Assembly: GCA_026545225.1 (NCBI GenBank) | Contig: CM048845.1 | Coordinates: 103,288,033-103,352,032, forward strand | Source of the DNA: Cornus controversa | Lineage: Eukaryota; Streptophyta; Magnoliopsida; Cornales; Cornaceae | Direction: 5' to 3' | DNA length: 64,000 nt | Shown here: positions 34,844 to 47,648 of the stretch, piece after piece | How positions within the stretch are numbered: position 1 is the first letter of the stretch | Layout of the letters: every line of letters starts with the position of its first letter | Notes under the pieces: generated by a model | What the model saw: only the letters and a program-made list of their open reading frames with translations | Databases searched by the model: none | Told to the model about the DNA's origin: nothing | Position numbers and translations under genes: made by a program

Positions 34844-36780
34844 AGCTTGGTATAAGAAGGGCAAAAGTGACCCAAAAATCAATCATGTAGTCCAAAATGT
34901 CTTTTACTATCTACGATCTACAATCACTCTATCTAACAGTTACGAGTGCGAGTGAAAGATAATGCAGTAAATATTTTTTGAGTATTTTCAAATTTTAGCA
35001 TCCCATGAATTTATATATATATATATATATATAAGGTCTTCATAATATTGTGAATAAAAAAAATGGAATGGACTTCTTTCCACATGGATCACACATACAT
35101 GTCAATCATGAGTTGCAGAGGACTTGTGTGCATGAATAATCAAGTCCTGCACTCATGAGAAACTCATTATGAAATGGTTCCGTATCTTCGATCGATCTGA
35201 TTGCTATTCAAGGAAGTGTAGGGCCCTCCAATACTCTGCCGTCTACACCACCATGGCTGTGCCTTTCGGTGATGGGGATTTGAGCATGCACTTGTTATTA
35301 CATTTATCACAACTCAATTCTCATGCGGCATGTTTTCTCATCATTAATTTGATATGCCCCAAAATCATGTGTAATCATGTTCTCTCACCGACTAATAATA
35401 CTATTTGTGAAAAATATGAACTATAATACTTCATGTATCGGAATAATTTAGTTGTATGTACGCAATACGTATCTATCGTGAATTCTATCGTCGCTCATGC
35501 ACAATACATGTGTATTCTGAACTTCTGAAATTTATTATGTCCACCCCTGCATGTACAATATGTACTAACCATGAGTTTTACTGTATATGTTTGCATAAAT
35601 TTATGAGATTCATTATCTCCACCGGTGCATTGTAGTTGTTCTTGTGAAAACAGTCTTGTGAAATTTTGAGCCAATTTTTTCATAATTAGTGAGATCTATC
35701 ATGTAGCGACCGACAGAAATAACATGGCTCATGTAATTATTGTTTGTAATGATAACGTCAAAGGAGAGGTCATTGCTTGCTTGCTGCAAGGACTAATAAA
35801 AACTTGGGAGTTGAGAAGCATGAGAACAAATATTATTTGAGGTTAATAAGTGAAGAAATTTGTACAAAAATAATGTCCCAAAAGTTAGATTTAGATTTAG
35901 ATTTATTTTCTGTTGAAACCAACACCATGAATAATAGGGTGAATTGGCTTTGGGTCACTCGAATTTTTTATTTTTTATTTTAATTTGGGACCCATTTCAA
36001 AGTTTATTATCTTTTAATAGAAGAATTAACTTCTATTTGTGAAATGAGATCTTTTAATGTAAGACTTTGCAAACTGACCCATTATACCCTTCAACCTAAC
36101 AATTATATAAATTCTGCATGGGGGATATGTCCTACTCCTACTATTCAAACTGTACTGTACATATAAGAACCCAATGAGTGAATTTGCTCAAATATGCTAG
36201 GATTAGTATATTTTTAATGAGAAAAAGATAAAATTGGAAATTTAAATACTAAAAGAAAGATCATAATGGGCCATTTTATAAAGTCTAGCTATAAGATATT
36301 CTAATAAAAGATCATTAAATTTGTATGAGATTTAAAAATATGAATATTTTAACTTCAAGTTACTTAATGACAATTTTCCCTTAATAGTACAGCCTAAGGG
36401 AAGTTTATTTTGGGTAAATCATCAAAATTGATATTTAGACACATGACTAGGTATGTGTTACTTAAAATGCTCTTCCTGTTGGCAAGATCTTCAACTGGGC
36501 TCTATTTGAATTGGTGACAAATGAAATCACCTCAAGTCAACAAAATCTTTTTTTTCAATAACTTTGGGTAATGGGTGACACATGAGGTTCACCTAACTTG
36601 CTTTTACGTGACAACAAATTCGTGATTTTTTTTTTTAAATATGTAAAATGTCCTGATTGTTCCTGATTATTTAAATAATTTCTTATATTAAAATATCAAA
36701 CTGCTAAATTGACCAAAATAGCCTTCTAAAATACATTTTTTTCTTATTCCTCTTTTTCTTCTCTTCTCTCTCTACGACCA
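33850..36780. other. Gene-free spacer
   Basis: AT-rich sequence with short (AT)n tracts near 34380, 34820 and 35010. Open frames of 60-85 codons (for example 35169-35426) show no recognisable domain. Confidence 0.5.
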
Positions 36781-36786
36781 TCACCC

Positions 36787-37575
36787 ATGTCACCTCCTCC
36801 CACCATGGCAATGGCCATCGTCGCTGATGAATTTCTCGAAACTGGAGTGGATCAGTTTAATCGTACCCAGTGGCAAAGCCACCATCTACAAAGTTTCCAC
36901 CAACCTAAAGGGAAGTTCTACGCCTTAAGAGTGTTCAGTGGCAATTACGATGATTCTATCCACCGCCAGATCTACCAAGAGGTTGAGATCCTCTGTGATA
37001 TGGACCACCCCAACGTGGTCAAGTGTCACGATGTATTTGATAACGCCGACAAAATTCAGGTCCTCCTAGAATTATGGACGACGAATCTCTCAAAGGGGTC
37101 CACATCTTCGACGAACCTTCCCTCGCCGATGTGACTTGTCAGATCCTACTTGGTTCACACTTCCTTCATCGCAAAAAGATGGTACATAGAGATATTAAAC
37201 CTTCAAACCTATTAATCAACTCTCAACAGCAAGTGAAAATAGTCAATTTGGGAATATCAAGAATCTTGATGGAGACAACCATATCGATTGAATCATGCAC
37301 GATTGCATACATCAGTCCTGAAAGAATCAACACGAGTCTATGTCAAGTTGTGTAAGATGGGTACAAAGGCGATATATGGGATGTTGGTGTAACCACCATG
37401 GAGTTGTATTTGGGTAGATTTCTGTTTGTGATTGCTCAACAGAGCAATTGGGTGAGTCTTATAACCACAATCTTAAATCTTAGCTGAGATGCCTGAGGCA
37501 CCGCAGACGGGGTTGACAGGGTTTAGAGACTTCATTGCATGTTTGTAGAGAAACCCTGAAAAAAGATGGACAAAC
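36787..37575 (+). pseudogene. Group-C MAPKK (MKK4/5-like) pseudogene, intronless
   Basis: Fragments line up in order with an MKK4/MKK5-type kinase: YALRVFSGN (VAIK region, Lys replaced by Arg), EILCDMDHPNVVKCHDVFD, VHRDIKPSNLLIN (catalytic loop kept), VNLGISRIL (DFG changed to NLG), IAYISPERINT, GDIWDVG, ELYLGRF, and FRDFIACL before the C-terminal RNPEKRW. The frame shifts near 37065 and again near 37480. In-frame stops fall at 37353-37355 and in the C-terminal part (about 37545). The glycine-loop region also reads better in another frame (GKATIYKV near 36871). Plant group-C MAPKK genes are naturally intronless, so this may be a decayed duplicate rather than a retrocopy. It cannot make an active kinase. 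Confidence 0.88.
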
Positions 37576-37861
37576 TTCATTACTTGTTTTGGATTGTGCA
37601 ATTTTCATTTGGTGGGTGGTTTGATTTTGATTCCTAGAAATTAGAGAACTGGGATTATGTACTTTGAGGGCTTGTTTGGTTCAAAGTTTTTTTGATTCAC
37701 ATTTTCTATAGTCAATGGCATGAATGAATTTGGTTCATACTCAATAGAAAGGGGTTAAATTGGTTTTTCTGTAGTAAATGGCATGAAAAAGATGGTGGTT
37801 AGAGGTGGTGATCGATGGTGTTGTGTGTTGGGCTCAACCTTTTTATTTTATGTCATTTATG

Positions 37862-37864
<3 letters not shown>

Positions 37865-37900
<36 letters not shown>
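37865..37900. repeat. (AT)n microsatellite
   Basis: An AT run immediately left of the MITE at 37906. Confidence 0.85.
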
Positions 37901-37903
<3 letters not shown>

Positions 37904-37905
37904 AT

Positions 37906-38085
37906 GAGTAATGATCTCTTGTTCACCGATGAGCAAGAAATTCATTTACACCAAGCACATTAACCATTGAATGTGATTGATATAAAAAGGTAATTACCAA
38001 AAAAAACTTAGCAATCACATCTAACAGTTACTGTATTTGGTGTAAATGAATTTCTTGCTCATCGGTGTGTAATAGATCATTACTC
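37906..38085. mobile_element. MITE with about 45-bp TIRs and 5-bp TSD
   Basis: This 180-bp element has inverted arms starting GAGTAATGATCTCTTGTTCA (left) and ending in the inverse GATCATTACTC (right). They include the shared word GAGCAAGAAATTCATTTACA. GTTAT flanks both sides (37901-37905 and 38086-38090). It sits between two microsatellites. Confidence 0.75.
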
Positions 38086-38092
38086 GTTATGT

Positions 38093-38142
<50 letters not shown>
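38093..38142. repeat. Compound (AT)n(AG)n microsatellite
   Basis: A short AT tract runs into about 17 AG units. Overlapping open frames are repeat translations. Confidence 0.9.
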
Positions 38143-38146
<4 letters not shown>

Positions 38147-38182
38147 GAAAAGGAAATAGAGAGATACACATGCTATATTCAA

Positions 38183-38416
38183 AGAGGTATTTTAGTCCAT
38201 TACACAGTGTTAAATGTGTAAATTTACTATTCCAAAGGGTTAGGTTAAAAGTCAAAAAACACTAAGGTCATTTTACCATAAAAAAGTGCTGACTGGCAGG
38301 AGGGGTCTTAGGTGATATACGGCACAAACTACAAGGGGTGTTAGTGACGAAAAATCATGAAATTGTAGTCGCGTAAAATTAAGTCAAACCTCAGAAGTGT
38401 CAGTCATATTTACCCT
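38183..38416. mobile_element. Solo terminal segment of family C TIR element
   Basis: Colinear with the left end of 17711-19220 in inverse orientation: GTCCATTACA, GGTTAGGTTAAAAGTCAA, GGGGTGTTAGTGACGAAA, TTGTAGTCGCGT, and the end GTCAGTCATATTTACCC. The opposite end was not found nearby. Confidence 0.65.
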
Positions 38417-41400
38417 AATAATAATAAATAAATAAAAATTAGCCCTTGTCACAGTCTGTCTCACTTTGCACACTCTCCATGTTCATAATTTTCAATATCC
38501 GCCTACACATTTTTAAAACGCATTTACACAATGATGAAACAATCACACATACAACTCGCAGTACCTCTTTTTCAGTTGTGAGATTGTAAGGTTACTAATG
38601 GCCTATTTGATTTAAGTGCTCAAAGCAGAAATTTTGGTGGTTGACCTATTAAGTTCTCTGTATAATTGCCCAATTAGCCATTACTTAATTAAAAAATAAA
38701 TCTACCTTTAAAAAGGTTAAACTATAAGTAAGCTAAAGAGGCTTGAAAAAAAATTACCGAGACATGACTGTTCAATAGAAGTATGAACATGCTTATTGAA
38801 GGTGAATTTGAATATGATATTGGCAATCAAAAATTTTACAGATATATTGCCAAATGACAGAATTGAAAATGGATATGATATTTGAAATGTTCGATTATGC
38901 TCAAAAGAGACTTGCCCAAAGCATAATCATGTGAAAGGGCTTGTTCAGATTTGCAATACCTTTTTGACTTTGTAGGTGATTGTCGGTTGATCCTTCAGTT
39001 TTCCTTATAGATAATCTCAAAATTAACCTCAAACTTAGAGATCTTTAAGGTGCAATAGTTACCAACAAGTGCATTAGTACAAGGTACAAGACAAAAGCAA
39101 ATGTTTCCCAATTTCTAAAGTCAAGATCTCATTTTCCTTTTTCACATACAATGACTTCTATTTTTTTGGTTCAAGCCAATGCTAGCAAGTCCGGTTGGTT
39201 GATACTTGATAGTCATGTGCACTGAGTGTGTATATATTTGTGTATATACATGTGTGTATATATAAGCCAGAATATATCAAAATCGGTATGTTTAAGACTA
39301 AATGTATTTATTTAAGGTCAAAAATAGAGTGCTTCATGTTCTCATGGTAGGCCTATTGTATCATAGCAAATTCAACTTTTAATCTTCCCACTTGCTTGAC
39401 CAGTCAAGCTTGAACTACTTATTAACTTTATAACAAAGTGGTATTGATGCAATGATAAGCTCACTGAGCACAATAACCCAGCTTTCCTGCTATCACTCAC
39501 TCACCCACTCACCCACCACTGGTATCTATAATTGCTAGGCCATCAAATTGAGCATTACATATATATGATTTGAGTTGAGCATGCATATGCAGCAACTTTC
39601 CCAAGAAAGTGAAGGAAAACCATTCTCAAATAATCTTGAGGCTACAAATAAATTAAGAGACTTCAATTTATTTAACTCTAAAATTTGTTTTCAAATTTCA
39701 ACTTCAGATATTCAAGATCCCACTTCTGTCTTATCATTCAGAGGACTATTGAAGACAAAGACTGCCTCATGAGGAAGCTGTAAGTTCAATGTCCCCTAAC
39801 TACATAATTTAAACAGCCCCATCATAAGTGAATATCTGCAGTTACAAATTTTGTTACAACCACTACTTACAAATTGCCTCACATGATAATACGTTTAATC
39901 CCTGCATAAGCCTCTTTTCCCTTTCTGTTCATTTGTCAAAGCACCATGCAGAAACCAAACGCTAGCTAGTGTCTTATTAAACAAGAAGCATATTCACCGA
40001 GCAATATGATCTCATAAATGGTATGACTGCTTACATAGTGTAAACAACCCTGCTCATTATCTGCAGATAATGCGACATTGTTAGCAAAGATGAACTAAAA
40101 ATTACAAATATAATGCTAACGTACTCACTAGTTGAATTTAGAATACTAACCAAACATCCAATGGTAACAAATTTTCCTATATTCATATGATCATGTTCAA
40201 GTTCCTCATAGACACTAAGACACAGATGCATAAAGTATTGCTAAGTTTAATATGGTAGCATGTAAAGCAGGTTCTGAATCCTAATAATATGAAAAATAGC
40301 TTGTCCTGTTCAGTTCCAAGACAGTTGCATATTCTGTGAAGAAGAGAGTGTGCATGCAACATAGTTTAAACTCTAGCTAAAGGTGAATCCAACTTCCCAC
40401 ATTTCTCGGTTTCTGAGACTTGAAGAAAACATTGAGGAAAATAGAAGTAAACCCTCCTACTGAACCAAATGTTACCATATACTGAACCGAAGTAAAAAAA
40501 TTAATTTTAATTTAAATTTTTTTATAAGTAATTTTTTTAATTTAAATTTTAACACCTTTTCGCTTCAATAGGGTTCAACATTATGGATATCAGCAATTTC
40601 AGACCTATATCTCTATTTTATATTTTCCACTTCTTTTTATTTGTTATAAATTCATTTGCCAGTGTTTCTCAGCCCTAAGGTTATCTCCAGTGTCCACTCC
40701 CCAACAGGAAACTTAGAAAGCAAACCCAAGTTATACTCACTTACAGAACCCACTATGATGACTTCCAGATGGCTCATATCAGACCCACAGCCTCCAAATT
40801 TTATCATTATCATCCAGCAGCTATTGCAATTACTGATCAGTGCCAAGTCTGCTGACCACATTATAGTGGAGATCCTTAAATCTTGCCAAAAAATGAAAAG
40901 GTTGTTTCATCCAAAGTGCCAAAATCTAAGTTAAAATGCAAGAATAAAAAGAGAAGGGAAAAAAAATCCATAGGACAAAAGCTCCAATTTGTGTCGCATC
41001 CATTCCTACAACCACCTTTATGAAGCAGAAACCCAAAATGCTTCTTTGTGAGTTCTCCTCAACTACTGGCAAAGAGTGGTAGCCACATGAAATGAGTCAA
41101 GAGTTTAATTTATGTTATGCCCCTTGTTAGTTCAGCAAGTAAATAATGAAAATTTCAAATTTTCTAATAGATCAAACCTTCAACTAACAGGAATTTCACT
41201 CCAAAATTTTCATATTCACACAATAACAGTCCAAAAAGGAATCCGATCTGCTTTAAAATGTTTCCTTAGATCTAAATTAAGCCTGAAATCAATCTCCTCA
41301 ATAGATACAGACTCGTTCTGCCATTATATATTTGCACACATTTGATTCTTTGATCAAGCAGCTATAGAACAAGTACAGTACTGATATTGTGATAGAAAAG

Positions 41401-44100
41401 ATCTTTAAGCTGCATTTGGCAATATATGTGTGTGTGTACACACCCATTAATTCTGTAACTTTTGTACGCTTTGCATCATTGGAAAACTGGTATTTTTCTG
41501 AAACAATAATCTGAAGGCAGGGAACTATTTCCAGAATTTTAAATAGATCAGGGGTTATCTGTTAAAAACTAGTTCAAGGGGTCAGCTGTAAAAGATTGGA
41601 CAGTTCAGGGAGGTTTTTGTAACTTGTCTCTAGAATATTATCATATTATACTCCTAATTGAATATGTAACTTTTCTATAACCTGTCAAAATTGACTTTGG
41701 ACGTGTATGGACATGAAGCATAATGACAAGTGTCCACACAGATCACAGGGCAGAACTGTTTTACATATCATGTGATATTATTTAAATCAGATAATTTAAT
41801 CTGCATTAGCCATTTAGTAGTAACAGAAACAATGCAACAAAATGGTTTCTATTCAACAGAAGACAACTGGCAGTTGCAGCTCACTGGCATATGGGATAAA
41901 GGTATGATGGTGGTGGTGGTGGTGGCCTGGCCAATGCAGGGTGTTTGCTAAGTTCTAAGCGTGTTTTGGAAATATTCTAGTCTCAAATCATTATTTTTTA
42001 TCAATCAATGATCAATTAAACATCCTAAGTCTCTCTATGAGTTGCTTATTTTCTCATATTGTACACGATCAACAGCTTCCACTAGGATTTCATAACCAGG
42101 ATTTTCATTTATTCACTCCTCCTTAAGTAGTTCCACACCAGGGTTCTTTCATAAGGTGTTTCCTAACAAGAGCAAGAACACATTAACAGCCATTAATAAT
42201 ATACCACGGGGATACCTATTCTGAAAGCGCCTATACATACGTGTGCACATTGGATGCATGCATTCCTTCTCAATATATTTCAGGAATGAAGTGTCAAGCA
42301 TATTTTAGCTTCATTTGGAAAGAGCGATCAAAGCTGATCTGGTAGTTGATGAATCGAATTTCATGATTTGAGTATGTGTTTTCAAGTCATACAGATATTT
42401 TGAGGACAGATACATACATGGCACAGTATATCCATGTTTTTAAGATTCAAACCTGCAGATTGGGGGCAGATTTGCTCTCAGTCCATACACTCTGTGGATG
42501 TTGCTAATCTGCCACCTCTGTAGATGGATTAGGCAAGGCCCAAGGGGAAGTGGGAGAGTGGGACAATGAACAGAGAGGAGAGTCATATTAGCCCTCAGGC
42601 ATGGTACTTAGCATGGGAGGGAACTTGGTTTCCAGCCAAGGGATCTCAAGGATTTGGACCTGTTGAAATGACCCTTATTGGGCCTCTTTCAGGCATTCAG
42701 ATAAAATATAAACCCAGATGAACCCTAGGCCATTCAAGATTAAGATAAGGCAACCAGCCTTTGCCGCCTGGGTGCTTTGCTCGCTTGGTGGCTGAGGTGT
42801 CAATGCAACACGAGACATGTCAAAGGTGACAACTGCCTCCAGAATTGTGGTGTCTTTATGCCTCTCAAGTTTGGCAAAGGGTGAGCACTACCCTTTAGTA
42901 ATTGGAGACCAAGGATTCGCCATAAGCTCCCAGCGCAGTCACCAAAGAACTATAAGCTGTCTAGTGCATTCTAGCAGCAGTCAACAGGCTGGAAAGATCC
43001 TATTGCAGAAACGCACCTAACCAGCTCCCAGCCTAGGCAAAATTTAGACATCAGTGTGTTACACCTAGCGCCTTTGAGGGGTGTCCTGAGAACTCTTCAA
43101 TACTCTCTCTTAAGATACGCTTGCATACATGTGACCATCTGCCTTAGTGGCAACATCTTCATTTCAAGTAGGAAATGTTAGTTGAGGCAAGGATACATGA
43201 CTAAGGTGGGCAATGACCACCAGGCAGAATGGAATCGTTTAGTTATTGGAATCTTAGCCTAACGGTCCTAACTGTTTAGCCACATGTTGCATAGTGACTT
43301 TTTAACAGCCCAACCTTGATCAGGCCATGTTGTCCAATAGTTGGACTGTCCACATTTTCCTATGCGTAATAGCTTCAACATGATGATATAACCACTTATG
43401 AACAATATTATGGTTCATCTTCCATTTAAAAATTTTCTGAAGCGAGATATTATATTTGATAAAATCAAAAGGCCATCGTCCAATATGGTCTTGTTAGTTG
43501 TTAATTCAAGGTGCTGGTTGGGGAAGACTAGATACAAACCTAAATTTTGGCAATTTTTGCACAAAAGTCCTCACCCACATACAATCTGAACTTCCATCAC
43601 TGCAACAAGCAATATATGTTAAAGAAAGCTTCATGCTAGACTACCCATTTAGTGAAGACAAAAAGCTTATCAGTTCCACTTTTCACCGTCAAGATACTAA
43701 TGGCTGGAAACAAATTTGAAGAACCCAAAAGTCTATGTATAAATGGTCACTACTTTCTAGTAACTACAGCGACATCTCAGAGACAACTACCTACTAATTT
43801 TCTTCAACTAACAAATCTAAATTCAGACCAAATAAAAAAGTGGAATTAATCTGAAATGTTAAGATATAGACATTATTACTTATCAAAAAATATAAATACG
43901 TTTTGAGATCATGAAACTGTTTTAGGTCAAATATATTTGAACAGGCTGTTATAAAAAATAAAAATAAAAAAATGATCTTTGATCGATCGAAACCACTCCA
44001 GCAAGCTTTGAGCGATAGGTCAATAGATCAAGCAGGAAAATATTATTTTGAAAATTTACAGAAATAAGAGTTTCAATTGGTATAGAGCATATCAGTTGCA
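38417..44100. other. Long noncoding or unresolved stretch
   Basis: No complete gene recognised in 5.7 kb. Base composition is less AT-extreme than elsewhere and microsatellites are few, so this could be introns of an unrecognised gene or a noncoding RNA. Open frames are short and lack domains. Two minus-strand exon-like pieces near 40035-40214 are reported as a finding. Confidence 0.35.
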
Positions 44101-46404
44101 GAGTTTCTCAATTGGTATCAGAGTGGGTGCCTTAAGCAATTGGTAGATCCAATATAGGTGAATAGAAATTATGGCTTTAAAAATAATAAAAATAAAAAAC
44201 CAATTTAGAACTTTTAAAACTCAATGCGTTTTTTTTTACGATAACCGGGGTGTCCGGGACTTTACCCCGACTAATCCCCGGGACACCGTGCAAAGCGCCC
44301 CCTCCACATGGGTCGGGTAAAGCTCGACTTGCGCCGCGGGCGTGGCCCCTAAGGAATTGTTTGCACTCTAGATCTCAATGCGTTTGTTGATGAACCCATA
44401 TCTGAATTGTTTAATCCCCTTGTTGGATTTGAAACAATTTTGTTAGTTCAAAAACTAGTGAATTGTCGTATAATAATGATGGTTGTCAGAATGATTCAGA
44501 ATTTGATGACGGTAAGATGGAAAAAATATTAAGTGATTTTATCAAAGAGAAAATGAAAAATAAAAACTAGAGTAAAATACTTAAAATAACAAGATGACCT
44601 TAAACTAGAAGTTAAAAATTTTAACCTTAAGATCGCATGAACGTTCAAGTTAGAAACTCACACTTAGACGTATTGAACATGAACAGAATACTTTCAAACT
44701 TGAACTTGAAAAAGCTCTAACTTTAGTTGAACAATTAGAAACTGAAAAAGAATTTCTTCCAAGTATAGTGAAGTTTTTAGAAATTGAACTTGATCAGGTT
44801 ATAAATTTTAAAAAATCTCAAATTTAAGATTGAAAAACTTGCAATTGATTTAGAAGAATCTAAGGAGACTATTCAAAACTTTAGTGGAACTGAAATTAGA
44901 TAAATTGTCAGGAAAGGTTTCATGTTGTGGCATTTGAGCCGACAAAATGTGTCTTGGTCTACAATATTGTGTTACTACATGACAAGGCTCACATTGACGT
45001 TGAAACTGTAATTGTATTTTTAAGACTAATCCAAGATCGCATCGACATTTTCCTTCAAGCTTCTTCATGAACCACACAATTTAGAGCAGGCAAGTAACCA
45101 AAGGCCATAGAATTGGAATGATTAATTAATAATTAAGTCAATTAAAAGATCCCAATTGACCTTGAAATTTTGGTTAAAGTTGGTCTATAACAATTAGAAA
45201 ACCTGAATTGATTACGAATTCTTTTAGAATAAGTTTAAGCATAATTAAAATTTTAATATTGAATACGAATTAATTAAAAATGGAATTTGAAACTTTACTT
45301 TTGGTTTGGAAGCTTAGTTTTTGAGTTGGAGTTAAAATGCGATTAAAAGTTTTTACTTTAGTGAAGATTTCAAGTTGTTAAAACTAACCTTTGTGCAAAA
45401 AATCATTAAAAATAAAATACTTGAAAACTCATGATAAGCCTTATATATTCATAAAATAGACTTGATAAGCTTTCCAACAATATATCACATGCCTAATTTT
45501 GAGTCTGTTGACCCCTCAACGAAGCATATAAACTCAGGCTATGTGGAATCAAGTCCGGCAGAATAGTTTGATTGATCAAACTATCAATCGAAGATTGCTG
45601 GAGCGACCTGCCTTAGATCGAGTGAGCAGATGCCTAAAGTCTGTAAAACTCGTGTTTCCAAGTCAGAATTGATTCTAACTTTTCTAAAGCTTATTCAAAA
45701 CATTCTTAATCAATGTCTAATCACTCCAACACTATAAAAAGATGTTCTAGGTTTCTCTAAACATAAGAAACATAACTACACATGCAAAAGGGGATTGAGA
45801 GCTTTATTTTTAAAGCACAAGTAAGATTTTTCTTAGAATATCCTATAAAATTGTGGGATTGGGATTGAATTCAAAAGTAAGGAGATTCATTGGATACTTG
45901 AAAATTGATCAACCACAATATCTATCCACCAAAGAACTAGGAGTTCGAATGTGACTAGTCATGGAGGTCAAAACAAGGATTGAAAACCAAATCATGTGAG
46001 GAACAGATTTTCGTTGATTGGCATCAGTAGAGTTTGAGAGAACATCTGGTGTGAGTCTGAGTTTGAGATAACTAGAAGATTCTTGGGTTAGACTCTGGTA
46101 ATCTAGGTTAGTAAACTTATCTTCTGATGGTGGATTTGATCTTGCCAGACTCAGTTTTTTGGTGCTTTCACGCAAATCTCTGTCTCTGATTTACTTTGTT
46201 TTATTACTTTGTGGTTTGGATTGTTTGATTAGATGATGATTTGCATAAGCATGACTAATTAATTGGTTTAAATTGAAATTAAGGAAAAATAATAATTAAA
46301 TTGTGCAAAACGCCTATTCACTCCCCTCTAGTCTAATTTGGCATAGTGTACTATGATGTATCAGAGCCTTGGTAACAATCCTTTCCCTTAATTGGTAGCA
46401 GAGC
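44101..46404 (+). mobile_element. Degenerate LTR-retrotransposon remnants (probably Ty1/copia)
   Basis: Primer-binding-site-like words TGGTATCAGAG (44113) and TGGTAGCAGAGC (46393), plus GTATCAGAGCC (46358), resemble the tRNA-Met complement of plant retrotransposons. Upstream of the latter, CCTATTCACTCCCCTCTAG near 46310 looks like an LTR end. Between them is decayed Glu/Lys/Leu-rich coding sequence (for example ELEKALTLVEQLETEKEF at about 44700). No protease, integrase or reverse transcriptase is intact. Confidence 0.45.
44232..44373 (-). mobile_element. SINE-like insertion with poly(A) tail and 12-bp TSD
   Basis: A GC-rich 142-bp block in AT-rich DNA, flanked by the direct repeat CTCAATGCGTTT (44220-44231 and 44374-44385). 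A T run beside the left repeat is a poly(A) tail on the minus strand. The minus-strand body includes GTGTCCCGGGGATTAGTCGG and GACACCCCGGTTATC before the tail. Size, tail and TSD indicate a SINE. I cannot confirm tRNA-like A and B boxes by eye. Confidence 0.75.
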
Positions 46405-46848
46405 ATATCAATAACGGATTTCTACATTTCATAATGTTGTTATTTATGTTTCATTAGGTGTTTCCACACACATGCATGCATTTTAGAGTAGGATGCCTGA
46501 GTTTTGGGAAATTTTCAATATCCATGTCAGAACTCCATGGATATACATGTCCCATGCTCTTAAATACGGAATACACGACTTTTTTGGAAATGGTAAGAGA
46601 CTGGATGCAGGAAACACACCTCTGCAGCTTTCTAAGAGATCAACATTTAGGCACAACATTTAGGCACTCCAATACATATATAGATATATATATATGTAAA
46701 ATGTGTAAACACATTTTTGAACAAATAATTGACCTCAAATTTTAATCGAGCCCGCTAAAATAATAGGAAAGAAACAAAGAAAAAGGCATGAGCAAGAAAT
46801 AAACTTTTAACTATGACCACCACACCATAAAAGTGATGCGGTTATTGC

Positions 46849-47492
46849 TAGGGGTGCAACTTGGGTTGGGTAACCCAAACCCAACCCAAGCCCAGCCCGA
46901 TTTTTTACGAGCTTGGGCAACTATTTTTACAATCAGGGTTGAGCTTGGGTTGAAAAACCTCAATCCGAACTTAATTAGGGCTGGGCTTGGGTTGAGGTGC
47001 CAACAACCCGAGCCCAACCCGAATCCGAATTGTAATATTATTTTTATGCATATTTTTTATTTTAAATATATTATATATAATATTCAAATTATGATAACCT
47101 TTTTCTTTTCAATTTCCTTTATTTAAATCTTAATTTATTGTATGTTAACACTTTGGATAATTAATTTTCTAAAAATTTGTTCGTAATTTTTTAGAAATTT
47201 GCATTAAGTTCTTAATTTTTTTTGTGTTTAGGAATAATCTAATGTGAAACTTTTTAAAGATCACTTTAAATTTTCAACATGGAGATTAATGATACAGATA
47301 ACATGAATTAACCCGACTTTCTAACCCGAAATCTCAGCCCGAGTTGCAAACCTGAGTTTAAAAATTTAAGGATGGTTGGGCTAAGGTTGAGTAGTTAAGG
47401 TTGGAAGTAGGGTTAGGGTTGAACATTTCATATGTAGGGTTGAACCCGAGTTGTACCTCTAACCCGCCCAACCCTCCCAATTTGCAGCCCTA
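46849..47492. mobile_element. Non-autonomous hAT element with perfect 8-bp TSD
   Basis: The ends are TAGGGGTGCAACTTGGG on the left and TTGCAGCCCTA on the right, the hAT-type inverted termini. GTTATTGC flanks both sides (46841-46848 and 47493-47500). The 644-bp interior has repeated ACCCAACCC/GGGTTGGG words at both ends and no transposase. The minus- and plus-strand frames over its left part are not genes. Confidence 0.88.
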
Positions 47493-47648
47493 GTTATTGC
47501 TGCATTATAGATTATGAATAAGTCATAATAAATATTTTTTTAAATTTCTTCCCCTAAAAATAACTCAGAAGAGACCTAACCAATATTACTGTTTTCAAAA
47601 AGTGGATTGAAAATAAAAAACCAAACCTCAATGTCACAACTTAGTAAC

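Noticed and set aside
46811-47126. Open frames with repeated Pro-Asn-Leu-Gly motifs
   Set aside because: They arise from the repeated subterminal words of the hAT element at 46849-47492.
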